From Bacteroidota bacterium (GTDB lineage Bacteria > Bacteroidota > Bacteroidia > Flavobacteriales > Schleiferiaceae), in NCBI GenBank assembly GCA_024742495.1, contig JANSYJ010000014.1:1-38832 (forward strand): DNA of 38,832 bases. Reading direction: 5' to 3'. The translations under genes were made by a program, and so were the position numbers. Below are positions 8,703 through 17,383 of the stretch, piece by piece; within the stretch, counting starts at the first letter, position 1; every line of letters begins with the position of its first letter. The notes beneath the pieces were generated by a model that saw nothing but the letters and a program-made list of their open reading frames with translations, searched no databases and had not been told where the DNA came from.

Positions 8703-10100
8703 ATGTTCGAAGAAGATAACGAGGACGACTTTTTTAACCTGCTGGATCTCATTGATGAGTTCAAGAAAATGCAGGCGGAGGGACGTTCGAGGTTTTATGA
8801 TTTAGAGGAGTTCGAAGCGATTTCCGATTACTTCTTTGAGATAGGGAAATCTAAAAAGGCCCTAGAAGTTGTGGAAATGGCCAGCGAGCAGCATCCCTAT
8901 GCTACCGCTTTAAAACTGAAGAAAGTTCAGTACCTCACTTCCATGGACAAAACTAAGGAAGCAAGTCAAGTGCTAAATGAATTGGAGGCCGAAAGTCCTG
9001 ATCGTTACGAAATGCACATGGCACGGGCGGGTTTGTACTCCAAAACAGGAAATCACCAAAAAGCCATTGAACAGTACCGCCAAGCTCTGGCCCACACGGA
9101 GTTTCCAGAAGATATATATCATTTGCTGGCCTTGGAGTATCAGTTAACCGGTGCCTATGAAAAGGCCTTACGTTATTTGAAACTTGCACTAAAACTTTTC
9201 CCGGAGGATGAAATTGCCCTTTACAACCTCGCTCTTTGTTACGATTTATTAGAACACCCAGAAGAGGGAGTTAGCTACCTAGAGGGTTTTATTGATACCA
9301 ATCCCTATTCTGAAATCGCCTGGTACCATTTAGGTTTAATGCAGGCTAAAATGGAGCATTATTCCGAGGCCTTAAAGGCATTGGATTATTCCATTCTTAT
9401 TGATGAGTATTTCTCTGCAGCTTACTATGAAAAAGCGCGAATTTTAGAATTAGAATTTCGATACCAAGAAGCAGCAGAAACCTATCAGGCTACTTTTGAA
9501 TACGACGGAGCCAGCGGTTATGGCTATTATAAAACTGGGCTTTGCTATCTGAAATTAGGAAAAGAGCAAAAGGCGGAGAAATTTCTGAATAAGGCAATCC
9601 AAGAGGATGCAGAATTGGAAGAAGCATATTTTGAACTGGCCCTCCTAAAGGACGAGCAAAAACAATGGCCTGAATCCCTTTACCATATTAATAAAGCGGT
9701 AGAGCTCGATCCAGAAAATTGGGAGTACCTCCAGAGCTCAGCATTAATGCATCGTCGTGCCGGCAAGCAGGATGAGGCAGTAGAGATTTATAAAGGCTTA
9801 ATAAGCAGTTCCTATTGCAATGCCCATACCTATATGGAATATGCGCAATTGCTTTTTGATATGTGTGAGTTTAAAACGGGAATGGATGCAATGTACAAGG
9901 CCCTAGACCTTTATCCCAATTCCAGTAAACTGCATTATCAAATGAGCGGCTATCTATACACCATCGAAGAAGGAGATGAGGCTGAAATCTATCTGCGTAA
10001 AGCAATTGCCATTGATGCCGGCGGTCGCAGTTTCTTTTTGGCACTTTTCCCTTGGCTGAAAGACAATGCTCAAGTGCAGGCCATCATACAGAAGCATTGA
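8703..10100 (+). CDS. Tetratricopeptide-repeat protein
   Basis: This 465-residue protein is built almost wholly of TPR repeats, recognisable by units such as ALAYNLALCY-like helices, KALRYLKLALKLFPED, EKARILELEFRYQEAAETY and HINKAVELDPENWEYL. About twelve units can be counted by eye. The first 20 residues are very acidic (MFEEDNEDDFF). There is no signal peptide, so it is probably a cytoplasmic scaffold for protein contacts. I chose ATG 8703 over an ATG 24 codons upstream because the upstream extension is unlike the rest and TPR relatives begin at the acidic segment. It precedes the DUF368 gene by 29 bp and may share its transcript. Its partner is unknown. Confidence 0.85.
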   Translation: MFEEDNEDDFFNLLDLIDEFKKMQAEGRSRFYDLEEFEAISDYFFEIGKSKKALEVVEMASEQHPYATALKLKKVQYLTSMDKTKEASQVLNELEAESPDRYEMHMARAGLYSKTGNHQKAIEQYRQALAHTEFPEDIYHLLALEYQLTGAYEKALRYLKLALKLFPEDEIALYNLALCYDLLEHPEEGVSYLEGFIDTNPYSEIAWYHLGLMQAKMEHYSEALKALDYSILIDEYFSAAYYEKARILELEFRYQEAAETYQATFEYDGASGYGYYKTGLCYLKLGKEQKAEKFLNKAIQEDAELEEAYFELALLKDEQKQWPESLYHINKAVELDPENWEYLQSSALMHRRAGKQDEAVEIYKGLISSSYCNAHTYMEYAQLLFDMCEFKTGMDAMYKALDLYPNSSKLHYQMSGYLYTIEEGDEAEIYLRKAIAIDAGGRSFFLALFPWLKDNAQVQAIIQKH

Positions 10101-10129
10101 TGCCTTTATTTTAAAGACCAAAAAATCAG

Positions 10130-11098
10130 ATGAATAAACTATTTCTATTCCTTAAAGGGATGGCCATGGGTGCCGCCGATGTTGTTCCAGGTGTTAGCGG
10201 TGGAACAATAGCTTTCATTACCGGGATTTATGAGGAGCTTATCGAAAGTATAAACCGAATTAATCTTCAAGCCCTAAAAACCTTGCGTAAGGAGGGTTTT
10301 GCTGCAGCTTGGAAATATATCAATGGTTGGTTTTTTGTTCCACTTTTCCTAGGAATAGGAGTATCCATTATTTCCTTGGCAAAAGGCATATCTTGGCTTT
10401 TAGAGAATCAGCCGGTTTTACTTTGGAGTTTCTTTTTCGGATTGGTCTTTGCCTCCATTTACTTTGTTGGAAAGCAAGTGAAACAATGGAGTTTTCCACC
10501 AATAGTGGCCTTTCTGCTTGGTGCGGCCATTGCCTATATGATTACCATTTTACCCGCTTCTGGTTCTAATGATGCCCTTTGGTATTTATTCTTAAGTGGG
10601 AGTATTGCAATTTGCGCCATGATTCTTCCCGGAATTTCAGGATCCTTTATTTTGGTTCTATTAGGCTCCTATTCTACGGTGCTAAATGCCATCCACGAAC
10701 GTGATTTCGCGATTATTGCCGTGGTGGGCGCAGGGGCCATCATAGGTTTACTTTCATTTGCTCGAGTTTTAAAACTGATGTTTGCCAAATACCACGATCT
10801 CACTATTGCCTTGCTATCTGGCTTTTTATTAGGGTCCTTAAACAAGATCTGGCCTTGGAAGCGGGTAGATGAAATAATGATTAAACACGCGGGTGAACCG
10901 AAGGAAGAAATAGTTCCATTAGTGGAGCAGGCGGTTTTACCAGCTGATTTTTGCAGCCCCATTATTGAGGGTTCTCAGGTGGTAGGGCAGAATGCTACGG
11001 ATCCTCAATTAGTTCCAGCGATTGGATTAGCACTGCTAGGAGCTCTCTTAATTTTACTACTCGAAAAATTAGGCGCTACTAATAAGTCAAAAGCCTAG
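10130..11098 (+). CDS. DUF368 / PopT-type polyprenyl-phosphate transporter
   Basis: This 322-residue polytopic membrane protein belongs to the DUF368 family. Work on the family (PopT) ties it to recycling of undecaprenyl phosphate across the cytoplasmic membrane for cell-wall and surface-glycan synthesis. The N-terminal signature GAADVVPGVSGGTIAF is at about residues 14-29, and a related internal block, AMILPGISGSFILVLLGSY, appears near residue 165, consistent with an inverted duplication. About eight to ten hydrophobic segments are visible. An insertion before the last membrane segment (about residues 250-295) is hydrophilic. aroE begins 1 bp after its stop, so the two are certainly co-transcribed. 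The transport role comes from family knowledge; the family assignment is firm. Confidence 0.88.
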   Translation: MNKLFLFLKGMAMGAADVVPGVSGGTIAFITGIYEELIESINRINLQALKTLRKEGFAAAWKYINGWFFVPLFLGIGVSIISLAKGISWLLENQPVLLWSFFFGLVFASIYFVGKQVKQWSFPPIVAFLLGAAIAYMITILPASGSNDALWYLFLSGSIAICAMILPGISGSFILVLLGSYSTVLNAIHERDFAIIAVVGAGAIIGLLSFARVLKLMFAKYHDLTIALLSGFLLGSLNKIWPWKRVDEIMIKHAGEPKEEIVPLVEQAVLPADFCSPIIEGSQVVGQNATDPQLVPAIGLALLGALLILLLEKLGATNKSKA

Positions 11099-11099
11099 T

Positions 11100-11828
11100 A
11101 TGAACCTGGGCCTTTTTGGTGAAAGTCTGGGCTATAGTTTCTCCGCCTCTTATTTTAAAGCGAAATTTGAGCGGGAAGGCCTGCTCCATCATCATTACTC
11201 CAATTGCGAGTTGCCAAGTATAGAAGCGGTTCAAGCTTATCTAGATAGTCCAGATTGGCAGGGCTTTAATGTTACTATTCCTTATAAGCAAAGTATAATT
11301 CCATTTTTAGATGGGCTTTCGCCTGACGCTAAAGCGATTGGAGCGGTAAACACTTTAAAGCGTAGCGAGGGAAAATGGTTTGGTTACAACACTGATCACC
11401 TCGGTTTTCGCAAGGCTATATTTAATAAATGGCCCGACTTAAAGCCCAATCGTGCTTTGGTCTTGGGCAGCGGTGGCGCTTCAAAAGCGATTATCTATGC
11501 TTTAAAGCAGATGGAAGTAGCGGTGCAATTGGTCAGTCGTAGTCCAAATGCCGAGGCGATTAGTTATTTGGATGCCCAAAATCAATTGTTGGATTTTCCT
11601 TTGGTTATTAATACCAGTCCCTTGGGTACCTTTCCCGATGTGGAGCAAATGCCCTTGTTAATTCCGCAGGGCGACTTGCAAAATCACTACTTTATGGATC
11701 TGATTTACAATCCTGAACGTAGTTTATGGCTGCAAAAAGCAGAAGAATCTGGAGCCCAAATTTGCAATGGCTATCCCATGCTAGTGCAACAGGCAGAGGC
11801 CGCCTGGGAAATTTGGAACCGTCCTTAA
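11100..11828 (+). CDS. aroE: Shikimate dehydrogenase
   Basis: This 242-residue enzyme reduces 3-dehydroshikimate to shikimate with NADPH in aromatic amino-acid synthesis. The substrate-binding N-terminal domain has SLGYSFSASYF and FNVTIPYK, placing the catalytic lysine at K63. The partner aspartate is D99 in YNTDHLGF. The NADP-binding loop GSGGASKAI is at about residues 123-131. A C-terminal GYPMLVQQAEAAWEIW is the usual family ending. It is slightly shorter than the 270-residue E. coli enzyme, as is common in Bacteroidota. It is joined to the DUF368 gene with a 1-bp spacer. Confidence 0.93.
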   Translation: MNLGLFGESLGYSFSASYFKAKFEREGLLHHHYSNCELPSIEAVQAYLDSPDWQGFNVTIPYKQSIIPFLDGLSPDAKAIGAVNTLKRSEGKWFGYNTDHLGFRKAIFNKWPDLKPNRALVLGSGGASKAIIYALKQMEVAVQLVSRSPNAEAISYLDAQNQLLDFPLVINTSPLGTFPDVEQMPLLIPQGDLQNHYFMDLIYNPERSLWLQKAEESGAQICNGYPMLVQQAEAAWEIWNRP

Positions 11829-11893
11829 GCGGCATTCTAATATTAAGCTTCCTTAAAATAATGGCCATTGCCGCGCCTGCATTGAAATTCGAT

Positions 11894-11901
11894 TATTTTT
11901 G
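11894..11901 (+). promoter_or_regulatory. -7 promoter element TATTTTTG before DUF349 gene
   Basis: TATTTTTG matches TAnnTTTG exactly and its last base is 21 bp before the ATG at 11922. A TTG at 11868-11870 is a possible but distant -33 element (23-bp spacing). The transcript would begin close to the hairpin at 11901-11920. Confidence 0.5.
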
Positions 11902-11920
11902 TGCTCCCATTTAAGAGCAC
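11901..11920 (+). promoter_or_regulatory. Leader hairpin directly before the DUF349 start
   Basis: GTGCTC (11901-11906) pairs with GAGCAC (11915-11920) around the 8-base loop CCATTTAA. It lies immediately before the ATG at 11922, so it could occupy the ribosome landing site. It is short, and chance is possible. Confidence 0.4.
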
Positions 11921-11921
11921 T

Positions 11922-14096
11922 ATGGACAATACACCCCACAACTTACCAGAAGGTAAGGAGCAAAATCAGCATGAAGCTAGCCAAGAGCAAGAGCTTTCTG
12001 CATCTACCGAGCAAAACCCGAAAACGGAGGCCACAACGGAAGTGAATACTGAAACTGAAAATGAGGTTTTAGAAAAGTCAGTTTCTGAAGGCGCTGAAGT
12101 TGAGCCCCTTGAAAAGGCGGAAGTCGAAGTAAAAGATGCAACTGCTGCCGAAGCGCAAATAGCCGAATCTGAAGAAACCACAGCGGAGAACAATTCCCCA
12201 GAGGAGGAGAATTCAGAAGCGAGCAAGGCAGAAAGGGAGGAGGTTTTGTCCGATGCTGACTTAGAGAAGGATGATGATACCAATGAAGTTAAGGGTGATG
12301 AAGATCATGAGGATCACCCGGATGAATTGGAAATGCCAGATTATTCCAGCTTCTTACCGGAAGATTTAGTGGCTGATGCCTTTCGCCTACTAAAAGACTT
12401 TCCAATTCAAAAGCTCAAGGGGCATTTTGCGGAAATACGTAAATACCTGATGAAGCATTTGAATGATGAACGTTCAGAAAAACTATCAGAATTTGTAGAA
12501 GGAGGGGGCAATGAATTGGACTTCGAGTTTATTCAGCCTTTAAGGGAGCAATTCCGCACTATATATAGCGAATTTAGAGGTCGACGTAAAAAGTACTACG
12601 AGGACTTAAGTGCGAAACTCGATCAGAATTTAGTAGTTAAACGCGGCCTAATAGACCGTTTAAAGGAAATTGTAACCAAGGAAGAATCCATTGGTGATAC
12701 CTTTAAGGAGTTTAGAAGCATCCAAGAGGAATGGCGGAATACTGGTCCGGTACCTAGCGCAGAGAGCCGCGACTTATGGCGCACCTACCACTTTCACGTG
12801 GAGAATTTTTATGAGTTTATAAAGATTAATAAGGAACTCCGCGACCTAGATTATAAGAAGAATTTAGAGCATAAAGAGGAATTGGTGAAAAAGGCGCAAG
12901 CCATTTTAGAAGCCAACAATTTGCGTGAAGGATTTAAAGAATTGCAGAAACTACATAAGGAATGGCGTCAAGTTGGCCCAGTTGAACCCGAATTAAGGGA
13001 GCAACTCTGGGATCAATTTTCAGGCATCACCAAAAAAATACATGAGAACCGCGAGGAGTATTACAAGGAATTAAGACTTAAGCGAGCAGAGCTCTTAGAA
13101 GAGAAAAAGGCGCTTGTTAAAAAGCTAGAGGATTTCCCCAAAGACCATAAGAAGCATCACGAATGGCAAAAAGCGATTAAGGGAATTAATGAAATTCAAA
13201 ATGACTTTAAAAAACTTGGCCGCTTAAATATTCCAGGTAATGATGAGGTTTGGGAGAGTTTCCGCCAGGCTTTACGCGACTTTAATAAGGCTAAGAATGA
13301 GTTTTACCGCGACCTCAAAAAGGAGCATAACGAAAACTTAGAAAAGAAGAAAACCTTACTAGCCCGTGCCGAGGAAATTAAGGACAGCGATAATTGGCGC
13401 GATACCGCTAATGAACTCAAGCGTATTCAATCAGACTGGAAGGCTATTGGCCACGTTCCGAAAAGCGAAAGCGATAAAATTTGGAAAGAATTTAGAGCTG
13501 CTTGTAATCACTTCTTTGATCGTTTAACAGCTCACAATAAAGGTCGAGATGCCGAATTTGAGGCCAATGCAAAAGAGAAACAAGACTTTTTGGACGCCTT
13601 GGAAAAATGGAGCCCCGACCTAAGTGATAAAAAGGAAGCGGTTAAGAGCATTAAGGCTAAAATTGGAGACTGGCGTAAACTTGGAGCTTCACCGCGCAAG
13701 CAAAGAAACGATCTAGAAGGTCGCTTTAATAAAGCGATTGATGGTTTCTTTAAATCCATTGACCTCGATCGCAAAGAGTCACAGCGTATTCGTTTTGAGA
13801 ATAAAATTGAAAGCTTAGCTTCTCAAGGGCAAAATGAAGTGCAAAGAGAGCGCGATTTCTTACGCCGCAAGTTAGATGAGGCCAAAAAGGAACTCATGCA
13901 ATTGGAAACCAATATGAGTTTCTTTAGCAGTAGCAATCCCAATAGCCCCATAGTTAAGGAAGCCCAGAAAAACATTGATGCCCAAAAAGCTAATGTAGCT
14001 TCTATACAAGGTCAGTTAAAAATGCTAAGCCAAAAGATAAAGGCGATGCAAGCGGCTGAACAGAGTGAAGCAGAAGGTTCTCAAGAAGGCGAATAG
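11922..14096 (+). CDS. DUF349 repeat protein with acidic N-terminus
   Basis: This 724-residue protein has an acidic, low-complexity N-terminus (about residues 1-140, rich in Glu with Ala, Ser and Thr) followed by five tandem DUF349-type helical repeats. Each has a core like IQEEWRNTGPVP, HKEWRQVGPVEP, QNDFKKLGRLN, QSDWKAIGHVP and IGDWRKLGASP. The last 100 residues are predicted coiled coil (DFLRRKLDEAKKELMQLE). No signal peptide or membrane segment is visible, so it is cytoplasmic. The biochemical role of DUF349 proteins is not settled. I chose ATG 11922 over the GTG at 11901, since that extension is part of the promoter-hairpin region. The next gene starts directly after its stop. Confidence 0.88.
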   Translation: MDNTPHNLPEGKEQNQHEASQEQELSASTEQNPKTEATTEVNTETENEVLEKSVSEGAEVEPLEKAEVEVKDATAAEAQIAESEETTAENNSPEEENSEASKAEREEVLSDADLEKDDDTNEVKGDEDHEDHPDELEMPDYSSFLPEDLVADAFRLLKDFPIQKLKGHFAEIRKYLMKHLNDERSEKLSEFVEGGGNELDFEFIQPLREQFRTIYSEFRGRRKKYYEDLSAKLDQNLVVKRGLIDRLKEIVTKEESIGDTFKEFRSIQEEWRNTGPVPSAESRDLWRTYHFHVENFYEFIKINKELRDLDYKKNLEHKEELVKKAQAILEANNLREGFKELQKLHKEWRQVGPVEPELREQLWDQFSGITKKIHENREEYYKELRLKRAELLEEKKALVKKLEDFPKDHKKHHEWQKAIKGINEIQNDFKKLGRLNIPGNDEVWESFRQALRDFNKAKNEFYRDLKKEHNENLEKKKTLLARAEEIKDSDNWRDTANELKRIQSDWKAIGHVPKSESDKIWKEFRAACNHFFDRLTAHNKGRDAEFEANAKEKQDFLDALEKWSPDLSDKKEAVKSIKAKIGDWRKLGASPRKQRNDLEGRFNKAIDGFFKSIDLDRKESQRIRFENKIESLASQGQNEVQRERDFLRRKLDEAKKELMQLETNMSFFSSSNPNSPIVKEAQKNIDAQKANVASIQGQLKMLSQKIKAMQAAEQSEAEGSQEGE

Positions 14097-14990
14097 GTGC
14101 AGAATATAGGCGATTACTTAATTCCTGGAGGCATAGCTTTTATTATGCTAGGAATTGGTTTGAGCTTAAAATTCAAAGACTTTAGTCGTGTTTTCCTGCG
14201 GCCTAAAGGAATACTAATTGGTTTAACTGGTCAGTTTTTCTTTCTTCCCGCTTTAGCGTTTCTTATGGCTTGGCTCTTGCCGATAGATCCCCTGCACAAG
14301 GTGGGCTTAGTTTTAATTGCCTCCGCACCGGGTGGAACAGCCTCTAATCTCGTAACCCACATGTTAAAGGGTAGGGTGGCCTTATCGGTGAGCTTAACCT
14401 CCTTTAATAGCTTGGGCATATTGTTAAGCATTCCTCTTTATCTAAACTTGGCTTTGTTCTGGTTTATGGGCACGGAGTCGGAAATAAGCATAGGCTTTTT
14501 AGACACCTTTACCGAAATCGCTTATACCGTTGTTTTGCCAGTTGTTGCGGGAATATTATTGAATGAATATGGACCTCATAAACTGATAGTCAAATTACAA
14601 GAACCCTTGCGATTTATACTGCCTGCGGTCTTATTCCTAATTTTTGGATATCATATTTTTTTAGAGGATGGCGGCTCACAAACCACTGCCTTGATGGCTA
14701 ATTATGGGCTTTTTATTCCCCTGATCTTATTTAATCTAGGAACCATGATTATTGGTTATTTCCTTTCCATTTGGGCAGGTATGAGGCATGATGGCGCTTA
14801 TACGATCTCTATTGAGTTGGGATTGCAAAACGCGGCCTTAGCCATTTTTATCGCCACCCAAGTTTTAGAGCGCAGTGAGATCTCCTTAGTTGCTGTGATG
14901 TACAGCAGCTTCAGCTTCTTCAGCACCTTACTTATTGCTTGGCTCCTGAAACGTAAATATGGAAAGTCTAAACTTGCGGCTACTTCTTAG
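14097..14990 (+). CDS. BASS-family (bile acid:sodium symporter-like) transporter
   Basis: This 297-residue membrane protein fits the SBF/BASS family, which moves organic anions with sodium. Nine or ten hydrophobic segments are visible. The family block APGGTASNLVTHMLKGR is at about residues 78-94 and ELGLQNAALAIFIA at about 240-253, the two crossed-helix regions that form the sodium and substrate sites. The start is a GTG immediately following the DUF349 stop codon, so translation is probably coupled. The substrate cannot be told from sequence; family members carry bile acids, pantoate, pyruvate and others. Its 3' end overlaps the convergent membrane-protein gene by 11 bp. Confidence 0.85.
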   Translation: MQNIGDYLIPGGIAFIMLGIGLSLKFKDFSRVFLRPKGILIGLTGQFFFLPALAFLMAWLLPIDPLHKVGLVLIASAPGGTASNLVTHMLKGRVALSVSLTSFNSLGILLSIPLYLNLALFWFMGTESEISIGFLDTFTEIAYTVVLPVVAGILLNEYGPHKLIVKLQEPLRFILPAVLFLIFGYHIFLEDGGSQTTALMANYGLFIPLILFNLGTMIIGYFLSIWAGMRHDGAYTISIELGLQNAALAIFIATQVLERSEISLVAVMYSSFSFFSTLLIAWLLKRKYGKSKLAATS

Positions 14991-15387
14991 CTAATAAGAA
15001 GCCTAGCCAGCCCATTGGGAAATAAGCTACCACTAAATCGAGGGCATTAAACCAAGCGGGAGAAGGAAGCTCAACTACCATCATAATTCCCCCAATCAGA
15101 AATACGCCGCCTATGAGTAGGGCGAAAATTCGCTTGCGATTGGCCGCAATTTTTGCAGCTACAAAAGCACCAACTAGGGTTCCTAGGGCGTGGGCTAAAA
15201 AGGGCATTATAAAATGCATGGTTTCGTAGCGATGCATATTTGCTTTAATGCTTTCCATGTCGTTGGGGTCAACCCCTTCTGGTAAGGGCACTAAAGAGCC
15301 ACTAATGCTAATAATAAGCATATTTACCGCGGCGCCAATTACGATGCCCGCTACTACCGCTAAAATGTTCTTTAAAATTGGATTCAT
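14980..15387 (-). CDS. Small four-helix membrane protein, unknown function
   Basis: This 135-residue protein has four hydrophobic segments: about residues 7-30 (ILAVVAGIVIGAAVNMLI), 58-80 (IMPFLAHALGTLVGAFVAA), 86-105 and 115-133. A polar loop follows the first helix (PLPEGVDPNDMESIKANMHR). I recognise the general type from Bacteroidota genomes but no function. ATG 15387 is preferred over a TTG eight codons upstream because hydrophobic sequence begins right after it. It is convergent with the BASS transporter, with an 11-bp overlap. Confidence 0.7.
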   Translation of the reverse strand: MNPILKNILAVVAGIVIGAAVNMLIISISGSLVPLPEGVDPNDMESIKANMHRYETMHFIMPFLAHALGTLVGAFVAAKIAANRKRIFALLIGGVFLIGGIMMVVELPSPAWFNALDLVVAYFPMGWLGFLLAKK

Positions 15388-15508
15388 GTTGATTGGTGTT
15401 TGCGGCACCAATTTAGATATTTTTTAGAAGGCATGATTAGCCTGAAACTTTTTGGCTCATTGTAATTAATAAGCTGTAGCGGACTTTTGTATGAAATTGC
15501 CAGAATAT

Positions 15509-16012
15509 CTAGCTATTTGCAAAGGAAGCCTTAATGGCAGCCTTGAGATCGACCTCAATATTGGAAGGCTCAGTGGTAGGAGCATAGCGCTTTAAGGGCT
15601 GCCCATCAGCGGCGATAAGAAACTTGGTGAAGTTCCATTTGATGGCGTTGGTTAATGTGCCCGGCAATTCCTTTTTAAGGTATTTGAATAGTGGATGTGC
15701 CCCACGACCATTCACCTCAATTTTTTCAAACATGGGGAAACTAACACCATAATTTACAGCGCAGAAGCTTTCAATGTCCGAAGCTGTGCCCGGCTCTTGA
15801 GCGCCAAATTGATTGCAGGGGAAACCTAGGATTTCTAAACCCTCCGATTGGTATTTCTGGTAAAGTTCCTCCAAACCTTCATATTGAGGGGTAAGGCCGC
15901 ATTTACTGGCGGTATTAACAATTAGCAAGGTTTTGCCTTTATAATCGGAAAGGTTTACGCTTTCACCTTTAAGGTTTTTAGCTTGAAAGGAATAAAGAGT
16001 CGCTTCGCTCAT
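15509..16012 (-). CDS. Glutathione peroxidase family (Cys type)
   Basis: This 167-residue thiol peroxidase of the glutathione peroxidase fold reduces hydrogen peroxide and organic hydroperoxides; bacterial Cys forms often use thioredoxin rather than glutathione. The peroxidatic cysteine is C38 in NTASKCGLTPQY. The block FPCNQFGAQEPG carries the catalytic glutamine and a second cysteine, and KWNFTKFL supplies the Trp and Asn of the active-site tetrad. No signal peptide is seen, so it is cytoplasmic. It lies 77 bp downstream of the cytochrome c peroxidase gene on the same strand, a second peroxide-removing enzyme. Confidence 0.92.
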   Translation of the reverse strand: MSEATLYSFQAKNLKGESVNLSDYKGKTLLIVNTASKCGLTPQYEGLEELYQKYQSEGLEILGFPCNQFGAQEPGTASDIESFCAVNYGVSFPMFEKIEVNGRGAHPLFKYLKKELPGTLTNAIKWNFTKFLIAADGQPLKRYAPTTEPSNIEVDLKAAIKASFANS

Positions 16013-16089
16013 GCTGCTTTAATTTATGTCGTACACGATAAAAAACGAAGCTCATTAAAAAAGGTTTAGCTGCAATTGCTTATTCCTTA

Positions 16090-17265
16090 TTAGTTGATGT
16101 CACCCCCAACTTGAAGGCCGCTTGGAACAGCGCTGGGGATGCTACGATCGAAATCCTGATCGGTGAGACTGCCTAAAAAAGCAATGATCTCATCTATATC
16201 TCCGCCATTTAAGTCGAGCCGGCGTGCCTCATCAGCAAGATCATTGCGATTGAGATTATCATTGATGGCATTATTGGCGCGATTGCCGGAAATGTCATTA
16301 TAAAACTCCAAAACCTCACGCAGGCTGTTCATTTCCCCATTGTGCATATAGGGTCCGGTTAAAGCAATATTTCGTAAGCTCGGTGTTCGGAAATCGAAAT
16401 TCCCTGCTCCGCGATCGGTGAGACCATTTACATCCGGGACACCCAGTACATGTAGTTCAAAATCACTTAGCATTGGCCCGCCATGGCAATCGGCACAACC
16501 GACTTCCACAAAGTCGCGCATGCCTTCTTGTTCTTGCTCGCTTAAGGCTGATTCATCACCGCGCATAAATTGATCGAAGGGGCTATTGTTAGCAATGATA
16601 CTGCGCTCGTAGGCGGAAAGGGCCGCTAACAAACGACTTTGGTTAATCTCGGAAGTTCCAAAAGCTTGATTGAATAAATCTTGATATTCTGCAATGTTGT
16701 TTAAACGCATCAGAAGGCTATCCATAATTTGATCTTCGGGAATGTTTGGCCCACGCATCTCTTCGCGATTAAGCATTGGCAATAATGCTTGTTCTTCTAA
16801 ACTTTGGGCTCGGGAATCCCAAAACATTGGGGCTTGATCGGGATTGTAATTAGCGTTTTGGCCTATGCCATTAAAGGCGGTGTTAATTATGGTTGGAGCA
16901 TTGCGATTTATGCGAACACCATTTCTTCTTTCTGCACCTAGCCCCATACCATTTACGCCAATTGATAAACGAATGCCATCAGCGAAAGCTAAATTGGGAT
17001 GATGACAAGTAGCACAAGAAACATTTTTTGTGCCGGAAAGAATGGGATCGAAGAATAGCAGACGGCCTAAATCGCGCTTCTCATCGCTTTGAATATTTGT
17101 GGCCGGTGCGATAACATTTGCAGGCAGGGCGCTTAAAACGGCGAAAACATTTTGATTGTCCTCATCAGCGCCAGCTCGATCATCATTACAGGCGATTGTG
17201 CCAAAAAGGAAAAAGAGCATAAAAAGACTATGACGAAATGACTTTTGACTTAAAGAACTGTTCAT
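16090..17265 (-). CDS. Di-haem cytochrome c peroxidase (lipoprotein)
   Basis: This 391-residue protein of the bacterial di-haem cytochrome c peroxidase/MauG family reduces hydrogen peroxide in the periplasm with electrons from small cytochromes. A lipoprotein signal ends at C26 (FLFGTIACNDD). The first haem site is CATCH at residues 84-88 in the N-terminal domain; the second is CADCH at 257-261. Blocks such as GRLLFFDPILSG and FRTPSLRNIALTGPYMHNG are typical of the family. It is slightly longer than usual because of the lipid anchor and a linker. The start ATG 17265 gives a canonical signal peptide. Confidence 0.92.
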   Translation of the reverse strand: MNSSLSQKSFRHSLFMLFFLFGTIACNDDRAGADEDNQNVFAVLSALPANVIAPATNIQSDEKRDLGRLLFFDPILSGTKNVSCATCHHPNLAFADGIRLSIGVNGMGLGAERRNGVRINRNAPTIINTAFNGIGQNANYNPDQAPMFWDSRAQSLEEQALLPMLNREEMRGPNIPEDQIMDSLLMRLNNIAEYQDLFNQAFGTSEINQSRLLAALSAYERSIIANNSPFDQFMRGDESALSEQEQEGMRDFVEVGCADCHGGPMLSDFELHVLGVPDVNGLTDRGAGNFDFRTPSLRNIALTGPYMHNGEMNSLREVLEFYNDISGNRANNAINDNLNRNDLADEARRLDLNGGDIDEIIAFLGSLTDQDFDRSIPSAVPSGLQVGGDIN

Positions 17266-17371
17266 GATGGGAGCGTATTGGTTCCTAAATGAAACGGCTA
17301 TAAAATGGAATTAGGTATTTAAGACTGAAATAAGGGCTGCAAATAGGCCCTGCTTTCCTGCTTAGAAATGG

Positions 17372-17379
17372 TAATTTCG
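17372..17379 (+). promoter_or_regulatory. -7-like element TAATTTCG 4 bp before uvrB ATG
   Basis: TAATTTCG differs from TAnnTTTG at one base and ends 4 bp before the uvrB ATG at 17384. If used, transcription would start at or next to the start codon, giving a leaderless message. The same spacing is seen for the gene starting at 27525. Confidence 0.45.
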
Positions 17380-17383
17380 CGGC

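Noticed and set aside
8444-8764. 106-codon minus-strand open frame before glmM
   Set aside because: It overlaps the glmM promoter region and the start of the TPR gene, and its sequence is serine/lysine-rich with no family features.
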